Source of the DNA: Methanosarcina horonobensis HB-1 = JCM 15518 | GTDB taxonomy: Archaea > Halobacteriota > Methanosarcinia > Methanosarcinales > Methanosarcinaceae | Length of the DNA stretch: 64,000 nucleotides | NCBI RefSeq assembly: GCF_000970285.1 | Contig: NZ_CP009516.1 | Location: 3,637,036-3,701,035 of the forward strand | Direction: 5' to 3' | Position numbers and translations under genes: made by a program | Notes under the pieces: model-generated | What the model saw: only the letters and a program-made list of their open reading frames with translations | Database searches by the model: none | What the model was told of the DNA's origin: nothing | In this document: piece after piece, positions 55,235 through 64,000 of the stretch | Position numbering within the stretch: the stretch's first letter is position 1 | Layout: every line of letters begins with the position of its first letter

Positions 55235-56176
55235 ATGGCCTGGAGAGATTATGGAGAACTGTTTGTAAGGTATAAGGAAAATCCTATACTTACTATTGAA
55301 GATTGGCCTTATCGGGCTCACTCGGTATTTAACCCTGCAGTAACTATGGTTAATGGTACAACTCTATTAATGGTGCGTGTAGAAGACCACAGGGGTTTTT
55401 CTCACTTAACAGCAGCCAGGAGCAAAAACGGAATTGGAGACTGGGATATTGATAGCGAACCAACCTATCGTCCAGACCCTTTAGGCTACCCTGAAGAAAT
55501 ATATGGTATTGAAGATCCGCGTATAACTTACATAAATGAGATGGAAAAATGGGCTGTAGCATACACGGCTTTTTCGGATTCAGGTCCTTTAACATCTCTT
55601 GCCTTTACAGAGGATTTCTACAATTTTGAACGGATAGGAGCTATACTGCCGCCCGGGAGTACAGACGCTTCTATTTTCCCTGTGAGGTTTAATGGCAAAT
55701 GGGCAATACTACACAGACAAGTATCTAGTGTGATGGGTGCGAAAGCAAATATCTGGATCTCCTTTTCTCCGGATATGAAATACTGGGGAGATCATCAGGT
55801 TCTTATGCATACTCGGGAAGGCGGATGGTGGGATGCACATAATATAGGTACATGCCCGCAGCCAATCCGTGTACCTGACGGGTGGCTAATCATGTACCAT
55901 GGAATACGTCAGACAACACCTAAACTGAGTTATCGGGTTGGACTGGCTCTTCTTGACCTTGAAGATCCCAGAAAAGTGCTTCGCAGGTCAGAAGGATGGG
56001 TTTTTGGACCTCGTGAGATGTACGAACGCATTGGAGACGTTAGCGATGTAGTTTTCCCCTGCGGATGGGTCCTGGTGGATGATGAGATTCGTATCTATTA
56101 TGGAAGTGCGGATACCTCCGTATCAATGGCCAGCGCAAAAGTGAGCGATATTCTTGAGTATATCCTGATGCCCTGA
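55235..56176 (+). CDS. Glycoside hydrolase family 130-type phosphorylase
   Basis: 313 residues, five-bladed beta-propeller. Signature IEDPRITYINEMEKWAVAY near residue 91, plus VFNPAVTMVNGTTLLMVRVE and the C-terminal IYYGSADTSVSMASAKV. GH130 enzymes phosphorolyse beta-mannosides (for example mannosyl-GlcNAc or mannooligosaccharides). The catalytic Asp is expected in the EDPR segment. It stands alone on the plus strand; no sugar-transport genes are nearby. Confidence 0.9.
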   Translation: MAWRDYGELFVRYKENPILTIEDWPYRAHSVFNPAVTMVNGTTLLMVRVEDHRGFSHLTAARSKNGIGDWDIDSEPTYRPDPLGYPEEIYGIEDPRITYINEMEKWAVAYTAFSDSGPLTSLAFTEDFYNFERIGAILPPGSTDASIFPVRFNGKWAILHRQVSSVMGAKANIWISFSPDMKYWGDHQVLMHTREGGWWDAHNIGTCPQPIRVPDGWLIMYHGIRQTTPKLSYRVGLALLDLEDPRKVLRRSEGWVFGPREMYERIGDVSDVVFPCGWVLVDDEIRIYYGSADTSVSMASAKVSDILEYILMP

Positions 56177-56615
56177 TGAACAATGTCCTGAAGAATAATG
56201 ATGGTTCGAAGAAAACAAAGGAAAATCCATTGATCCTGAAAAAATTATTTGAATATTCCATAAAAACTGAAAATCTGTTTCTTTGGGTTCTGTGTTAAAG
56301 GACTTAAGCACCTGAGGTACAATGATAAGTACAATAGCTGTAAGTACAATAGCTGTTGAGACAAAATTCTGTTTTAGGCAATTAAAAGTTTAATTTTTAT
56401 TTATCTCTCAATTCAACCGAATAATCTAAATATAATTATTCAGTTTCAAAACAGAATGGATAACTCAAAAAACAGTGCAATATTTTTCTTAGAACTTTAC
56501 GTATACGTGGGGAGCTAGATAGAGCTATTCAGTAAAATAGGAGCTCAAGCAGGTAGAGAATACTCACTTGAAAATAGAATTTATCCCTACCTAATGCTAA
56601 GAAAGTCGAAGGCTT
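56177..56615. other. Intergenic region with a 15-bp tandem repeat
   Basis: AAGTACAATAGCTGT is repeated twice in tandem near 56326-56356. Otherwise AT-rich with no gene. Confidence 0.5.
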
Positions 56616-56861
56616 TTATGTCAACCGCCTTTTTATTTCTTCAAATTCTTCCTCAGTAATTTCGCCTTTTGCATACCTTTCCTTTGCAATATCCAGTGCC
56701 GACTTCTCTTCGCCCCGGGACTTATTCTGTTCAAGAAGTCGTTTGATTAGTAGATAAGCTAGCACAATTATAAGAATCCAGAAAAGGAGTCCGAACAACA
56801 TACCTCCAAACCCCATCATACCGTAACCGTAATCACTCATATATCCATCTATTGTAACCAC
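56616..56861 (-). CDS. SHOCT-domain membrane protein
   Basis: Up to 81 residues. A Gly/Met/Tyr-rich start (MSDYGYGMMGFGGMLFG), one membrane helix LLFWILIIVLAYLLIK, then a SHOCT domain: SALDIAKERYAKGEITEEEF. Translation may start at ATG 56840 (MSDYGYG). Short SHOCT proteins of this shape are frequent in metal-resistance loci. Function unknown. Confidence 0.85.
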   Translation of the reverse strand: MVTIDGYMSDYGYGMMGFGGMLFGLLFWILIIVLAYLLIKRLLEQNKSRGEEKSALDIAKERYAKGEITEEEFEEIKRRLT

Positions 56862-56948
56862 TCCCCAAATTTCTCTGTCTCAATATTGGAATTTTCTGTG
56901 ATCTTAAGGACATATCTGCCTGAAAAAACTAGAAATCAGAACGATTAT

Positions 56949-57323
56949 TCAGGCTTGCTTAAGGGGGGTAAAGCACACTGCTACTCCTTTAAGGAGCTTG
57001 CCAATATCTGCTGCTTTAGCGCTCTCAACAAAAACTCCTCTTGTTCCAGATATAATTACAGTCCATTCGCCACCGCTGTATATCCAGTAATGCTGAGGTG
57101 TCCATTTCATCTTATAGAGCTCCGCGTAAGCACTTGCCAGAGCATCAAATATCATATTTACGGCTCCGCAGAACTTGGCTGTCATCTCAGCCATTTCTTT
57201 GGGCATCTCAGTGTTGGCCTTATAATCCACAAGTTTTCCATCGGGACTGAAAATCCCAGCTGCCATTACGCCCTCAAATCTCAGAAGCTCATCTAGCGAT
57301 AGATCGCACTCTTTTGTATCCAT
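56949..57323 (-). CDS. DUF2173 family protein
   Basis: 124 residues. Pattern LDELLRFEGVMAAGIFSPDG, KLVDYK, EMPKEMAEMTAKFCGAVNMI and WIYSGGEWTVIISGTRGVF fits the DUF2173 family, related to roadblock/LC7 domains. The single Cys in TAKFCGAV and another near the end are conserved-looking. Function unknown; often found beside redox or metal genes. A GGGGGATTA site precedes the ATG. Confidence 0.85.
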   Translation of the reverse strand: MDTKECDLSLDELLRFEGVMAAGIFSPDGKLVDYKANTEMPKEMAEMTAKFCGAVNMIFDALASAYAELYKMKWTPQHYWIYSGGEWTVIISGTRGVFVESAKAADIGKLLKGVAVCFTPLKQA

Positions 57324-57745
57324 ACATTAATCCCCCAATTAAATGGTATATTTGCAAATTACTTGCTAAATCTTAGATTTAGAGGAAAGTCTGCTTTATT
57401 CCTCTGATGCTGATCATAAGCCCGCTGGTTCTTCGCTTTTTTGTACAAAATTATTTAGCGGGCTTAATAGTCCTTTAAACTTAGTTTTTGCATAAATGAA
57501 TAAATGATTGACAATATTATTATATAATAATATCAAATTAAAAAAAAGAAAATTAAAATCTTGGGTCACGAGGATGGGTTACTGAAAATATAAGCACAAG
57601 ATCCTCTAAATTTTTCTTAAACAAAAGTAATGCGCTCTTTTTTCAGATTCGATCAATAACTCACGGACATTACCAATTAAAGATGCGTCAGTTTATTTCT
57701 ATTTCGTCACCCAGGGCTTAAAATATATAGTTAGAATTTTGCGGA
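57324..57745. other. Intergenic region, nothing recognised
   Basis: About 420 nt. TATA-like blocks near 57515-57535 (TATTATTATATAATAATATC). No gene. Confidence 0.4.
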
Positions 57746-58375
57746 TCATCCAAGGCTTGGTATAAATCCCGGAACTTTTGCCATATAGCGAGAATATTCT
57801 TCGCCAAATTCCGCTAATGTATCCCGCTCCTCCCGTTTTGCCAGCTTTTTATACACCAACACCAGGATAGGGAACATCACTAGAGTCAATATTGTGGGCC
57901 ATTGTACAAGAAATCCCAGCATAACAAGCACGAAAGCAACATATTGAGGGTGGCGCACATAGGCATACGGCCCGGTGATTGCAAGTTCGTGGTTCTTTTG
58001 TGCCTTATACAGCACACTCCAGGATGAAGATAGAAGATATAGTCCTCCAAGGATTAGAACGTAGCTGAATAAATGAATCGGACTGAGGTGAGGGTCCCCT
58101 GTCATGCCCAGAAGGTCGCTCCAGAGATGTCCAGAATTGTGAGAGTAAATATCCAGCCCCGGGTAGCGGTCTGTCAGCCATCCTGATAGCAGGTAAATGG
58201 TGAGAGGGAAACCGTACATTTCTGTGAAAAGTGCAACTATAAACGCTGCAAATCCTCCAAGAGAACGCCAGTCGCGCGATGTTTTAGGTTGCATGAAACT
58301 TAAGGCGAAGATAATAAAGATTAAAGAGTTAACTATGACCAGAGGCCAGAGACCATATGCTTGAATAGTACTCAT
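57746..58375 (-). CDS. ICMT-like membrane methyltransferase, intact copy
   Basis: 209 residues with about five membrane helices. The C-terminal SAM-binding region reads AITGPYAYVRHPQYVAFVLV near residue 133, then LAEFGEEYSRYMAKVPGF. The central segment DIYSHNSGHLWSDLLGM is shared with the broken copy at 51430. It starts inside the stop of its DUF2933 partner (ATGA overlap), so both are made from one mRNA. The substrate is unknown; membrane lipids or prenylated carriers are possible. Confidence 0.85.
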   Translation of the reverse strand: MSTIQAYGLWPLVIVNSLIFIIFALSFMQPKTSRDWRSLGGFAAFIVALFTEMYGFPLTIYLLSGWLTDRYPGLDIYSHNSGHLWSDLLGMTGDPHLSPIHLFSYVLILGGLYLLSSSWSVLYKAQKNHELAITGPYAYVRHPQYVAFVLVMLGFLVQWPTILTLVMFPILVLVYKKLAKREERDTLAEFGEEYSRYMAKVPGFIPSLG

Positions 58376-58710
58376 TTTAGACTCTCCTTGTCGTGTTCAT
58401 GCTCCCCGTGTCCGTGCTGACCTGTATATTCATGCACTTCGGCATCCCGTTCAACTCCTTTTTCTGTGTCACTAAGTTTGTGTTTTCCACTTCCATGCCC
58501 AGAATGTCCTCCATGTTCTCCATGTCCCCCATGCCTTCCACACATGAAAAAGTGAAGAAGGATGTAAGCAAGGAAGAATATGTAGCTGGAATATGCCAGC
58601 AGGTGAACTTTATGCTCTATCAGCAGATAGAATGCAATAGTAGCTAAACCGAAAAGCACTATTGCCTTTACGATGAAATTATTTCTTGAATTGCAGCTTG
58701 CTCCATTCAT
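58372..58710 (-). CDS. DUF2933-like membrane protein with His-rich tail, copy 3
   Basis: 112 residues. Helices IVKAIVLFGLATIAFYLLIE and SSYIFFLAYILLHFFMCGRH, between them HKVHLLAY, then a tail with HGGHGEHGGHSGHGSGKH and HGHGEHEHD. Start follows GGAGAAACTCC. It is coupled to the ICMT-like gene downstream. The best-preserved of the three DUF2933 copies. Confidence 0.82.
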   Translation of the reverse strand: MNGASCNSRNNFIVKAIVLFGLATIAFYLLIEHKVHLLAYSSYIFFLAYILLHFFMCGRHGGHGEHGGHSGHGSGKHKLSDTEKGVERDAEVHEYTGQHGHGEHEHDKESLK

Positions 58711-58989
58711 TTGGAGTTTCTCCTTTTTTCAGTTGTAAGAATGATCGTTTAATAAGAACCACAAGTAAGAGAGTTTCTGGACAATTTTTTCTAGAAACTA
58801 GAGTTATATTCATATCATTAAGATCAATAACTCGTCTTGAGGTTCTTTTGCCCACAACCGAAAAATGATTATATAATAATTATAAAAATACCACTATTAA
58901 ATTTTATTCATAGCGGCAAAAATTGAACCTTTCAATTGAGTTTTGCTTTGCTATTCACGAAAGCTTTAACAGTATATTGAGGTAAAAGC

Positions 58990-59640
58990 ATGGAGGAAAA
59001 ATTAACCGATGAAGAGAAAGAATACTACTCACTCACTAGAAAGGCGTTTGCTGCATTGGCTCCTTTTTATGATATTATCGCTGCACCTTTTTCCGGAGTG
59101 AGAGATAGAGTTGTGAGTCTTACAAATGCTCAAGAAGGTGCTAAAATATTAGATGTTGCCACAGGAACGGGAAAACAGGCTTTTGCGTTTGCAGAGAAGG
59201 GGTATGAAACTGTTGGAATTGATCTTTCTAATGCCATGCTTAACGTGGCCAAAAAGAAAAGTAAATTTAAAAATGCGAGATTTGAAGTTGCTGATGCAAC
59301 AAATCTGCCATTTGAGGATAATAGTTTTGATGTTTCTTGTGTGTCGTTTGCTTTACACGATATGCCTTTGAGTATAAGAAAAAAGGTATTGAGAGAGATG
59401 GTCAGGGTAACCAGAACTAAAGGAATTATAGTAGTTGCTGATTATGGTTTACCAGAAAGCAAAATCAGTAAATTTTTAATTTACCATTTCACTGTTCTAT
59501 TTGAAGCCGAATACTACAAAGATTTCGTTAGATCGGACCTTGAACCGCTGCTTAACAGAAATAGAATTAAGATAATAGAAAAAGTTACTGTATTACATGG
59601 AGCTGGAAGAATATTGAAAGGGATAAATAATAAATTATAA
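58990..59640 (+). CDS. UbiE/MenG-like SAM methyltransferase
   Basis: 216 residues. Motif I AKILDVATGTGKQAFAFAEK near residue 50, acidic TVGIDLSNAML, FEVADATNLPFEDNSFDV and the C-terminal GRILKGINN. The layout is that of quinone methyltransferases. Methanogens of this genus use methanophenazine, so a carrier-lipid methylation role is conceivable but only inferred. A GAGGTAAAAGC site precedes the ATG. The UbiB-like gene converges from the other side. Confidence 0.83.
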   Translation: MEEKLTDEEKEYYSLTRKAFAALAPFYDIIAAPFSGVRDRVVSLTNAQEGAKILDVATGTGKQAFAFAEKGYETVGIDLSNAMLNVAKKKSKFKNARFEVADATNLPFEDNSFDVSCVSFALHDMPLSIRKKVLREMVRVTRTKGIIVVADYGLPESKISKFLIYHFTVLFEAEYYKDFVRSDLEPLLNRNRIKIIEKVTVLHGAGRILKGINNKL

Positions 59641-59846
59641 GGACTCACAAAGTTGAAATAAGAAATCAACGTTGACAAATAATTATCTGTTTAAAAGACA
59701 TATTTAACGATCAGGCCCCGAAACTCAAAACGACTTGTCTTAATCTCAAACTTCGGATGACCTTTTCACTTTTGGTCAAGAGAATAGTTCTTAAACGTTT
59801 ATTGATGTGAAGATAAAATTGGTTTTAGAATAAACTCAATAATTGA

Positions 59847-61487
59847 TCAAGAATGAATAACTGAATATATCCCAACCAGAAGCCCACCTGCAAACCCAAA
59901 AATACCCAGTAAAGAAATGTTTCCTTCTCCCCTGATTATCAGGTATGCGGAAGCAATAATTACTACAGCTAAAAACAGATTTTTTGACATTTCATCAAGC
60001 AAGCGATATTTTTTAATAACATCGCCCTTGCCCTGTAGCTTCTCTATTCTGTATCCGCGTATGGTTTTGATAACATCATCAATACCGATAGGGATATTTT
60101 TAAGCGTATTTAAATATTCGTCAGCTTCAAACTGGATACCTTCCACTATCTTTCCCGGAGAATAACGCTCTTTCATTGCTTCAGATATCAACGATTTTGC
60201 TTCATTCATAATACTATAGTTGAGATCGAGTTTAAGGCATACACCTTCGATAAGCAAAACAGCACGTTCCAGCGTGGAAAACTCCGCCGGCAGAGAGATA
60301 TCGTGTTTTAACGCAAGTATTGCATATCTATCGCTTTTTCGCCCCTGGGCTCCGTAGTGCTGGTCTGCTATCAGATCGTCCATGTCTCGTTTAAGGTTAC
60401 GAATGTCAACATCTTCTTCGGTAAGGTTACCAATTCTTAAAAACATATCAGTTGCCATATCAACTTTCTTTTTGTATACGGCATAAAAAAAGTCCAACAT
60501 ATTCCGCTTTAATTCACCATCAATCGTTCCAACCGCTCCAAAATCAATAAATGCGACGGAACTATTCCGGGCTATAATATTTCCGCTATGCGGGTCAGCA
60601 TGATAAAATCCGTCTAAATATACCTGTTTTAAATAACTTGAACCTATGATCCTTGCATACCTTGACTTTGTTTCCTGATCAACACCAGTTAAATCTTTAA
60701 TTTGAATGCCTTCTATGTAATCCATGACCAGGATATTTTCGCGGCAATAATCCATATATGCATCCGGAATTATCACATCTCTGACATCTTTGAAGTTTTC
60801 CTTCATCCTTTTCATGTTTATGGCTTCAAACCTGTAGTCAAGCTCTCGATGCAGCATTTCTCTAAACTCGTACAGGAATGCATCAAAATTGAAATTTTTA
60901 CCCGTTCCGATTATTTTAACCAGAATCGGTTTCATGTCCTCGATAATAGCAAGGTCAAGATTGATTGTATCTATAAGGTTCGGGCGTTCAATCTTTACGG
61001 CAACTTTCTTGCCTTTCAAAAAAGCTTCGTAAACCTGCCCAATTGATGCACTTGCAATGGGTTTCGTGTCAAAATCATCAAATATGTCCAGTATATCACC
61101 ACAGTGGTAACAAACAGGACTATGTACGTGTCCTCCTTCCGACATTCCACATATGCATTCGGTTTCGAAGGATTTTCGCATTATATTAAAATCAAGAGGT
61201 TTGACCCTATCCTGTAGCTTTTCCAGTTCCTGTACATAGGTAGGGGGAAGCAGATCGGAACGTTTGCTCAATGTCTGGCCAAGTTTGATAAAAGTGGGAC
61301 CGAGTTCTTCAAAAGCGAGCCTGAGTTTTACAGCATTACTGCGGTTTTTCAAATCAACGGAGCATGTACATTCTTTGTTTGATATGTAATCCCTGTGGAT
61401 ATCTTTGTACAAAAGTGAGAATAAATTGTACTTTAAGAACACTTTTGTAATAGTAAGGTATCTTTTTGCTTTTTCAAGCATAAACAT
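59847..61487 (-). CDS. UbiB/AarF-family atypical kinase with Cys-rich insert
   Basis: 546 residues. The KxGQ motif is FIKLGQTLSKRSDLLP near residue 66. The Ala-rich nucleotide loop is PIASASIGQVYEAF near residue 142, with VAVKIERP after it. The HADPHSGN catalytic motif and IDFGAVGT complete an ABC1/AarF kinase. Two C-terminal membrane helices. Between the KxGQ motif and the Ala-rich loop an insert ECICG, then HSPVCYHCG gives four Cys plus His, a likely metal knuckle not usual for the family. UbiB proteins act in quinone lipid handling. Confidence 0.88.
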   Translation of the reverse strand: MFMLEKAKRYLTITKVFLKYNLFSLLYKDIHRDYISNKECTCSVDLKNRSNAVKLRLAFEELGPTFIKLGQTLSKRSDLLPPTYVQELEKLQDRVKPLDFNIMRKSFETECICGMSEGGHVHSPVCYHCGDILDIFDDFDTKPIASASIGQVYEAFLKGKKVAVKIERPNLIDTINLDLAIIEDMKPILVKIIGTGKNFNFDAFLYEFREMLHRELDYRFEAINMKRMKENFKDVRDVIIPDAYMDYCRENILVMDYIEGIQIKDLTGVDQETKSRYARIIGSSYLKQVYLDGFYHADPHSGNIIARNSSVAFIDFGAVGTIDGELKRNMLDFFYAVYKKKVDMATDMFLRIGNLTEEDVDIRNLKRDMDDLIADQHYGAQGRKSDRYAILALKHDISLPAEFSTLERAVLLIEGVCLKLDLNYSIMNEAKSLISEAMKERYSPGKIVEGIQFEADEYLNTLKNIPIGIDDVIKTIRGYRIEKLQGKGDVIKKYRLLDEMSKNLFLAVVIIASAYLIIRGEGNISLLGIFGFAGGLLVGIYSVIHS

Positions 61488-61611
61488 ATATTAAGAACTT
61501 TAGGTAAATATAAATTCGACTTAATAATTCTCATTTAATGTCTTATCTTATGAAGGACTGCAAAAGAAATAAAACACTGGAATAACTAAAATTTGGCTCC
61601 AAGTATAGATT

Positions 61612-61929
61612 TCAATCTGCGAGAAAACGGGCAGTTAACTCAGAGAGAATCCCCAGAATCATTACCAGGGTCACAGCCAGCAGGGCGGTAGACCATAACC
61701 TGGCATCATATACTTTCAGTAACTTTCTTGCATTTTTTGAGCTCAGTAGAATCCCGGAAGAGAGCGCAAATAATATTATTGTTATCAAGCTCACAGTTAT
61801 CCAGTGATGGCCCGTAATTTCTACCAAAAACTGTCTGAAATCAGTTGATAAATCGTGAGCTATAATGATGCAACCGGTTAAAAAGATAGTAATTGAGGCT
61901 GATGCGATGAATGTTCCCGATTCCTTCAT
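61612..61929 (-). CDS. Small three-helix membrane protein
   Basis: 105 residues. Helices ASASITIFLTGCIIIAHDL, HHWITVSLITIILFALSSGI and TALLAVTLVMILGILSEL. The start at 61929 lies 1 nt after the preceding stop, with GGAGGTCTGAC as ribosome site. Probably a partner of the b561-like protein it follows. No family is recognised. Confidence 0.68.
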   Translation of the reverse strand: MKESGTFIASASITIFLTGCIIIAHDLSTDFRQFLVEITGHHWITVSLITIILFALSSGILLSSKNARKLLKVYDARLWSTALLAVTLVMILGILSELTARFLAD

Positions 61930-61930
61930 G

Positions 61931-62905
61931 TCAGACCTCCGCTCCAATTTTTCCGGTATTTGATATGATCGCTCCCATAAGGAACATGAGCAGCACCATA
62001 AAGAGTGCCAGATAAGCAGTTGTTCCCAGAGCACGCCTGAAACTGACATCATTCAGAAAAGTGTCTCTATCAAGAACATAGAGTGTAAGTGATAGAGCAA
62101 GAGCGATTACAGGCAGAAAGACAAAAACATGCTCTTTTGCCTCCATTATAATTTCATGTGCCCAGGGATAAGGACCTTCCAGGATTACAGGTTTTATCCT
62201 GGAGCCGTAGACCGTCAGGTAATTGTAACCACCTGCAAGCCAGCATCCTGCAATCACTAGAAGTGTAGCAAAATAGCTTGCTATCCTGACTCTTGTGAGT
62301 GACCTGTCTGCCGGATACCTGACTTCCAGAAGTACCCAGACCAGAGCAAGAGCAACCAGACCTCCGGATATCGAGTGCAGGAGAACCAGACTCTTTGTTC
62401 CTTGAGTTACTCCGTTATATAGACCCCAGCTGGCATCAACGAATAGAATTGGAGCCAGGGAGTATCCCATTATTTTGTGCAATCCTCTGTAGCTGGCCCG
62501 GTTCTTTAAAACCAGACTTGGAATTATCTGTAGAATTACAATAAGAACGATGATCAGACCCAGCTTTCCGTGGACAGATGATAGTACGGGCTCTCCATGC
62601 TGCAGCCTCATCAGCAGACCATAGATAAACGATCCCAGGATAAAGGCTCCAAAATAAATGCCGCTCCTTCTATGAAGCCTGAAGACGTTCCCAGGGATTC
62701 TCTTTATCCTTCCTTTGAGCATAGCTCCGGTTGTAAGAGCATAAGTAATCAGCAAAAGACTGATGATAGCTATCAGAGCGTGGCCTATCCAGCTTTCGTA
62801 CAGAAAGGCAATGCCACTAATAACTAAAAGTAAAATCAGACCTATGTATATATCTGATGCCTTTTTATCTGATATCTTTTGTCTTGGTTTCGGTTCTTTG
62901 GAAAT
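61931..62905 (-). CDS. Cytochrome b561-like seven-helix membrane protein; apparent AUU start
   Basis: About 324 residues with eight or so membrane helices. His residues lie in pairs on helices (SSVHGKLGL and GLHKIMGYSLAP, HSISGGLVAL), as in b561-type diheme proteins. The N-terminal 50 residues (SKEPKPRQKISDKKASDIYI and a first helix) lie upstream of the first TTG at 62755. Directly before them is an in-frame TAG, so the only initiator is AUU at 62903-62905, 5 nt after GGGGGG. It forms an operon with the small membrane gene. Probably electron transfer; heme binding is inferred. Confidence 0.72.
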   Translation of the reverse strand: MSKEPKPRQKISDKKASDIYIGLILLLVISGIAFLYESWIGHALIAIISLLLITYALTTGAMLKGRIKRIPGNVFRLHRRSGIYFGAFILGSFIYGLLMRLQHGEPVLSSVHGKLGLIIVLIVILQIIPSLVLKNRASYRGLHKIMGYSLAPILFVDASWGLYNGVTQGTKSLVLLHSISGGLVALALVWVLLEVRYPADRSLTRVRIASYFATLLVIAGCWLAGGYNYLTVYGSRIKPVILEGPYPWAHEIIMEAKEHVFVFLPVIALALSLTLYVLDRDTFLNDVSFRRALGTTAYLALFMVLLMFLMGAIISNTGKIGAEV

Positions 62906-63238
62906 CTAATCCCCCCGGTAATACCTTTTCCAAAGATTTTCAAATATATCGGTTACCTTACTGAACTTGGAGTCACATATAACTCACTTAAAGAATGCCT
63001 CAGAGCATCACTGTCCTAACGAACTCTTTTGTGGACATTCTTTTAGGACAAAAAATATAGTCATAATTAAGTATGGTTATAATAAATAAGATAATTCATA
63101 TAATATTACTTGCCTATGTCATTTTAAAATCCTTTGACATCTGTTTTAAAAAAGTCTTGAATCTCAGCAGGTATATCTTTCAGATCTGGATTTGATCCCA
63201 AAAGTATAATGCCGTGATGAGACCAATACAATAAAAAT
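62906..63238. other. Divergent promoter region
   Basis: About 330 nt between the b561-like operon and the exporter gene. TATA-like AATAAATAAGATAATTCATA near 63080. No gene. Confidence 0.4.
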
Positions 63239-63970
63239 ATGATTGCATATGAGGAAATTATTTTTGTAGCTCTCCTCACACTGCTGGCAAGCCTGATCGG
63301 GACTCTGGCCGGATTCGGAATATCCACAATTATGGTGCCTGTTCTCCTGACAGTCCTTCCTCTGCCTCAGACCCTGCTTTTTGTAGGCATAATTCACTGG
63401 TTTAATGATATCTGGAAAATGCTCTTATTCCGGAAAGGCATAAGATGGAAACTCTTTCTTGCCTTTGGACTTCCCGGTATCTTCACGAGTTTCATTGGAT
63501 CATCTTTGTCCCTGAGAATTTCCCAGGAGATTCTCTCAAGAGCTTTAGGAGTATTTCTTCTGGTCTATGTTCTTTTTATCACCTTCAACCGAACCTTTAA
63601 ACTTAGCCAGCGGTTATCAGTAGCAGTATCCGGTGGAGCCCTGACAGGATTTTTTGCAGGCATTTTCGGCATAGGAGGGGAAATAAATGCAGTAGCCCTG
63701 AGTGCTTTCAATCTGGAGAAAGCCATCTATATTGCAACCGCAGGTGCCATATCATTTATGATCGATTCTACAAGGATAGCAACCTATATAGGAGGCGGCA
63801 TAAGGCTGAACCCTGCCATTTTATCAGGCTTTTTTGTCTTCATACCCATGTCTTTAATCGGGGCAATGATCGGAAGAAAGGGAGTTGAAAAAATACCTCA
63901 GGAAAAATTCAGGAACTTTGTTGCAGTTTTCATATTCTTATTCGGGATGAAACTGGTGCTGTTTCCATAG
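63239..63970 (+). CDS. TauE/SafE-family (sulfite exporter-like) membrane protein
   Basis: 243 residues, about eight membrane helices in two homologous halves. Half 1 starts LLTLLASLIGTLAGFGIS, half 2 has GALTGFFAGIFGIGGEINAV, the paired GxxGFGxx signatures of the TSUP family. Members export sulfite, sulfoacetate or related anions; the substrate here is unknown. The ATG lies after an AT-rich leader without a clear ribosome site. Confidence 0.88.
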   Translation: MIAYEEIIFVALLTLLASLIGTLAGFGISTIMVPVLLTVLPLPQTLLFVGIIHWFNDIWKMLLFRKGIRWKLFLAFGLPGIFTSFIGSSLSLRISQEILSRALGVFLLVYVLFITFNRTFKLSQRLSVAVSGGALTGFFAGIFGIGGEINAVALSAFNLEKAIYIATAGAISFMIDSTRIATYIGGGIRLNPAILSGFFVFIPMSLIGAMIGRKGVEKIPQEKFRNFVAVFIFLFGMKLVLFP

Positions 63971-64000
63971 TTTGATGGGAACCTTTGCTCTATAACTTTT

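Overview
The window looks like the chromosome of a methanogenic archaeon of the genus Methanosarcina or a very close relative. Evidence: archaeal-type genes (GHMP-family shikimate kinase, DUF555, DUF357, diphthine synthase, Dph6-type ligase, two archaeal initiation factor 1A genes), TATA-box promoters, strong GGAGGTGA-type ribosome binding sites, long AT-rich intergenic DNA, TPR and low-complexity lipoprotein genes, and the small CxxC-x17-CxxC protein family. No rRNA, tRNA or CRISPR array was recognised.

Layout. 1-9.9 kb is mostly housekeeping: a truncated GTPase, a PhoU-type regulator, an aroK-chorismate mutase-purE operon, dph6, a PfkB-family kinase with a structured leader, DUF555, DUF357, dphB, and a thioredoxin/thioredoxin reductase pair. 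10-18.9 kb holds regulators, two TPR proteins, a HAD phosphatase, a decayed aspartoacylase-like gene beside an intact RimK ligase, and a methyltransferase. 19-21.8 kb holds three related lipoproteins, one with a cupredoxin domain, within a local duplication. 22-26.7 kb holds an aldehyde dehydrogenase, an acetolactate-synthase-like enzyme and a class II fumarase/aspartase.

26.7-30.7 kb is the most striking part. A module of one aIF1A gene plus two small RGG-rich zinc-ribbon genes occurs twice in tandem, all on the minus strand. The four zinc-ribbon genes share a leader of about 120 nt containing an invariant AT-rich stem with a variable loop and a small hairpin that overlaps the Shine-Dalgarno sequence. 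Both aIF1A genes appear to start with CUG. This has the look of a dosage-amplified, post-transcriptionally controlled translation-stress system.

30.9-37.9 kb holds an SMR exporter, a broken methyltransferase gene, an MFS exporter, a secreted serine hydrolase and small conserved genes. 38-58.7 kb is a metal (probably copper) resistance and accessory island: a three-HMA CPC-type P1B ATPase, CopZ and other HMA proteins, a Met-rich secreted repeat protein, YHS proteins, a second P1B ATPase with an unusual CPD motif, and repeated DUF2933/ICMT-like pairs in several states of decay. It is interrupted by IS remnants, a MITE-like element and genes of foreign appearance. 59-64 kb holds UbiE-like and UbiB-like genes, a b561-like membrane protein with a small partner, and a TauE/SafE exporter.

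A recurring signal is that several intact genes have good ribosome binding sites but no AUG, GUG or UUG where homology says the protein starts; AUU, AUA, AUC or CUG is there instead. All functions are inferred from reading motifs by eye, and no database search was run.
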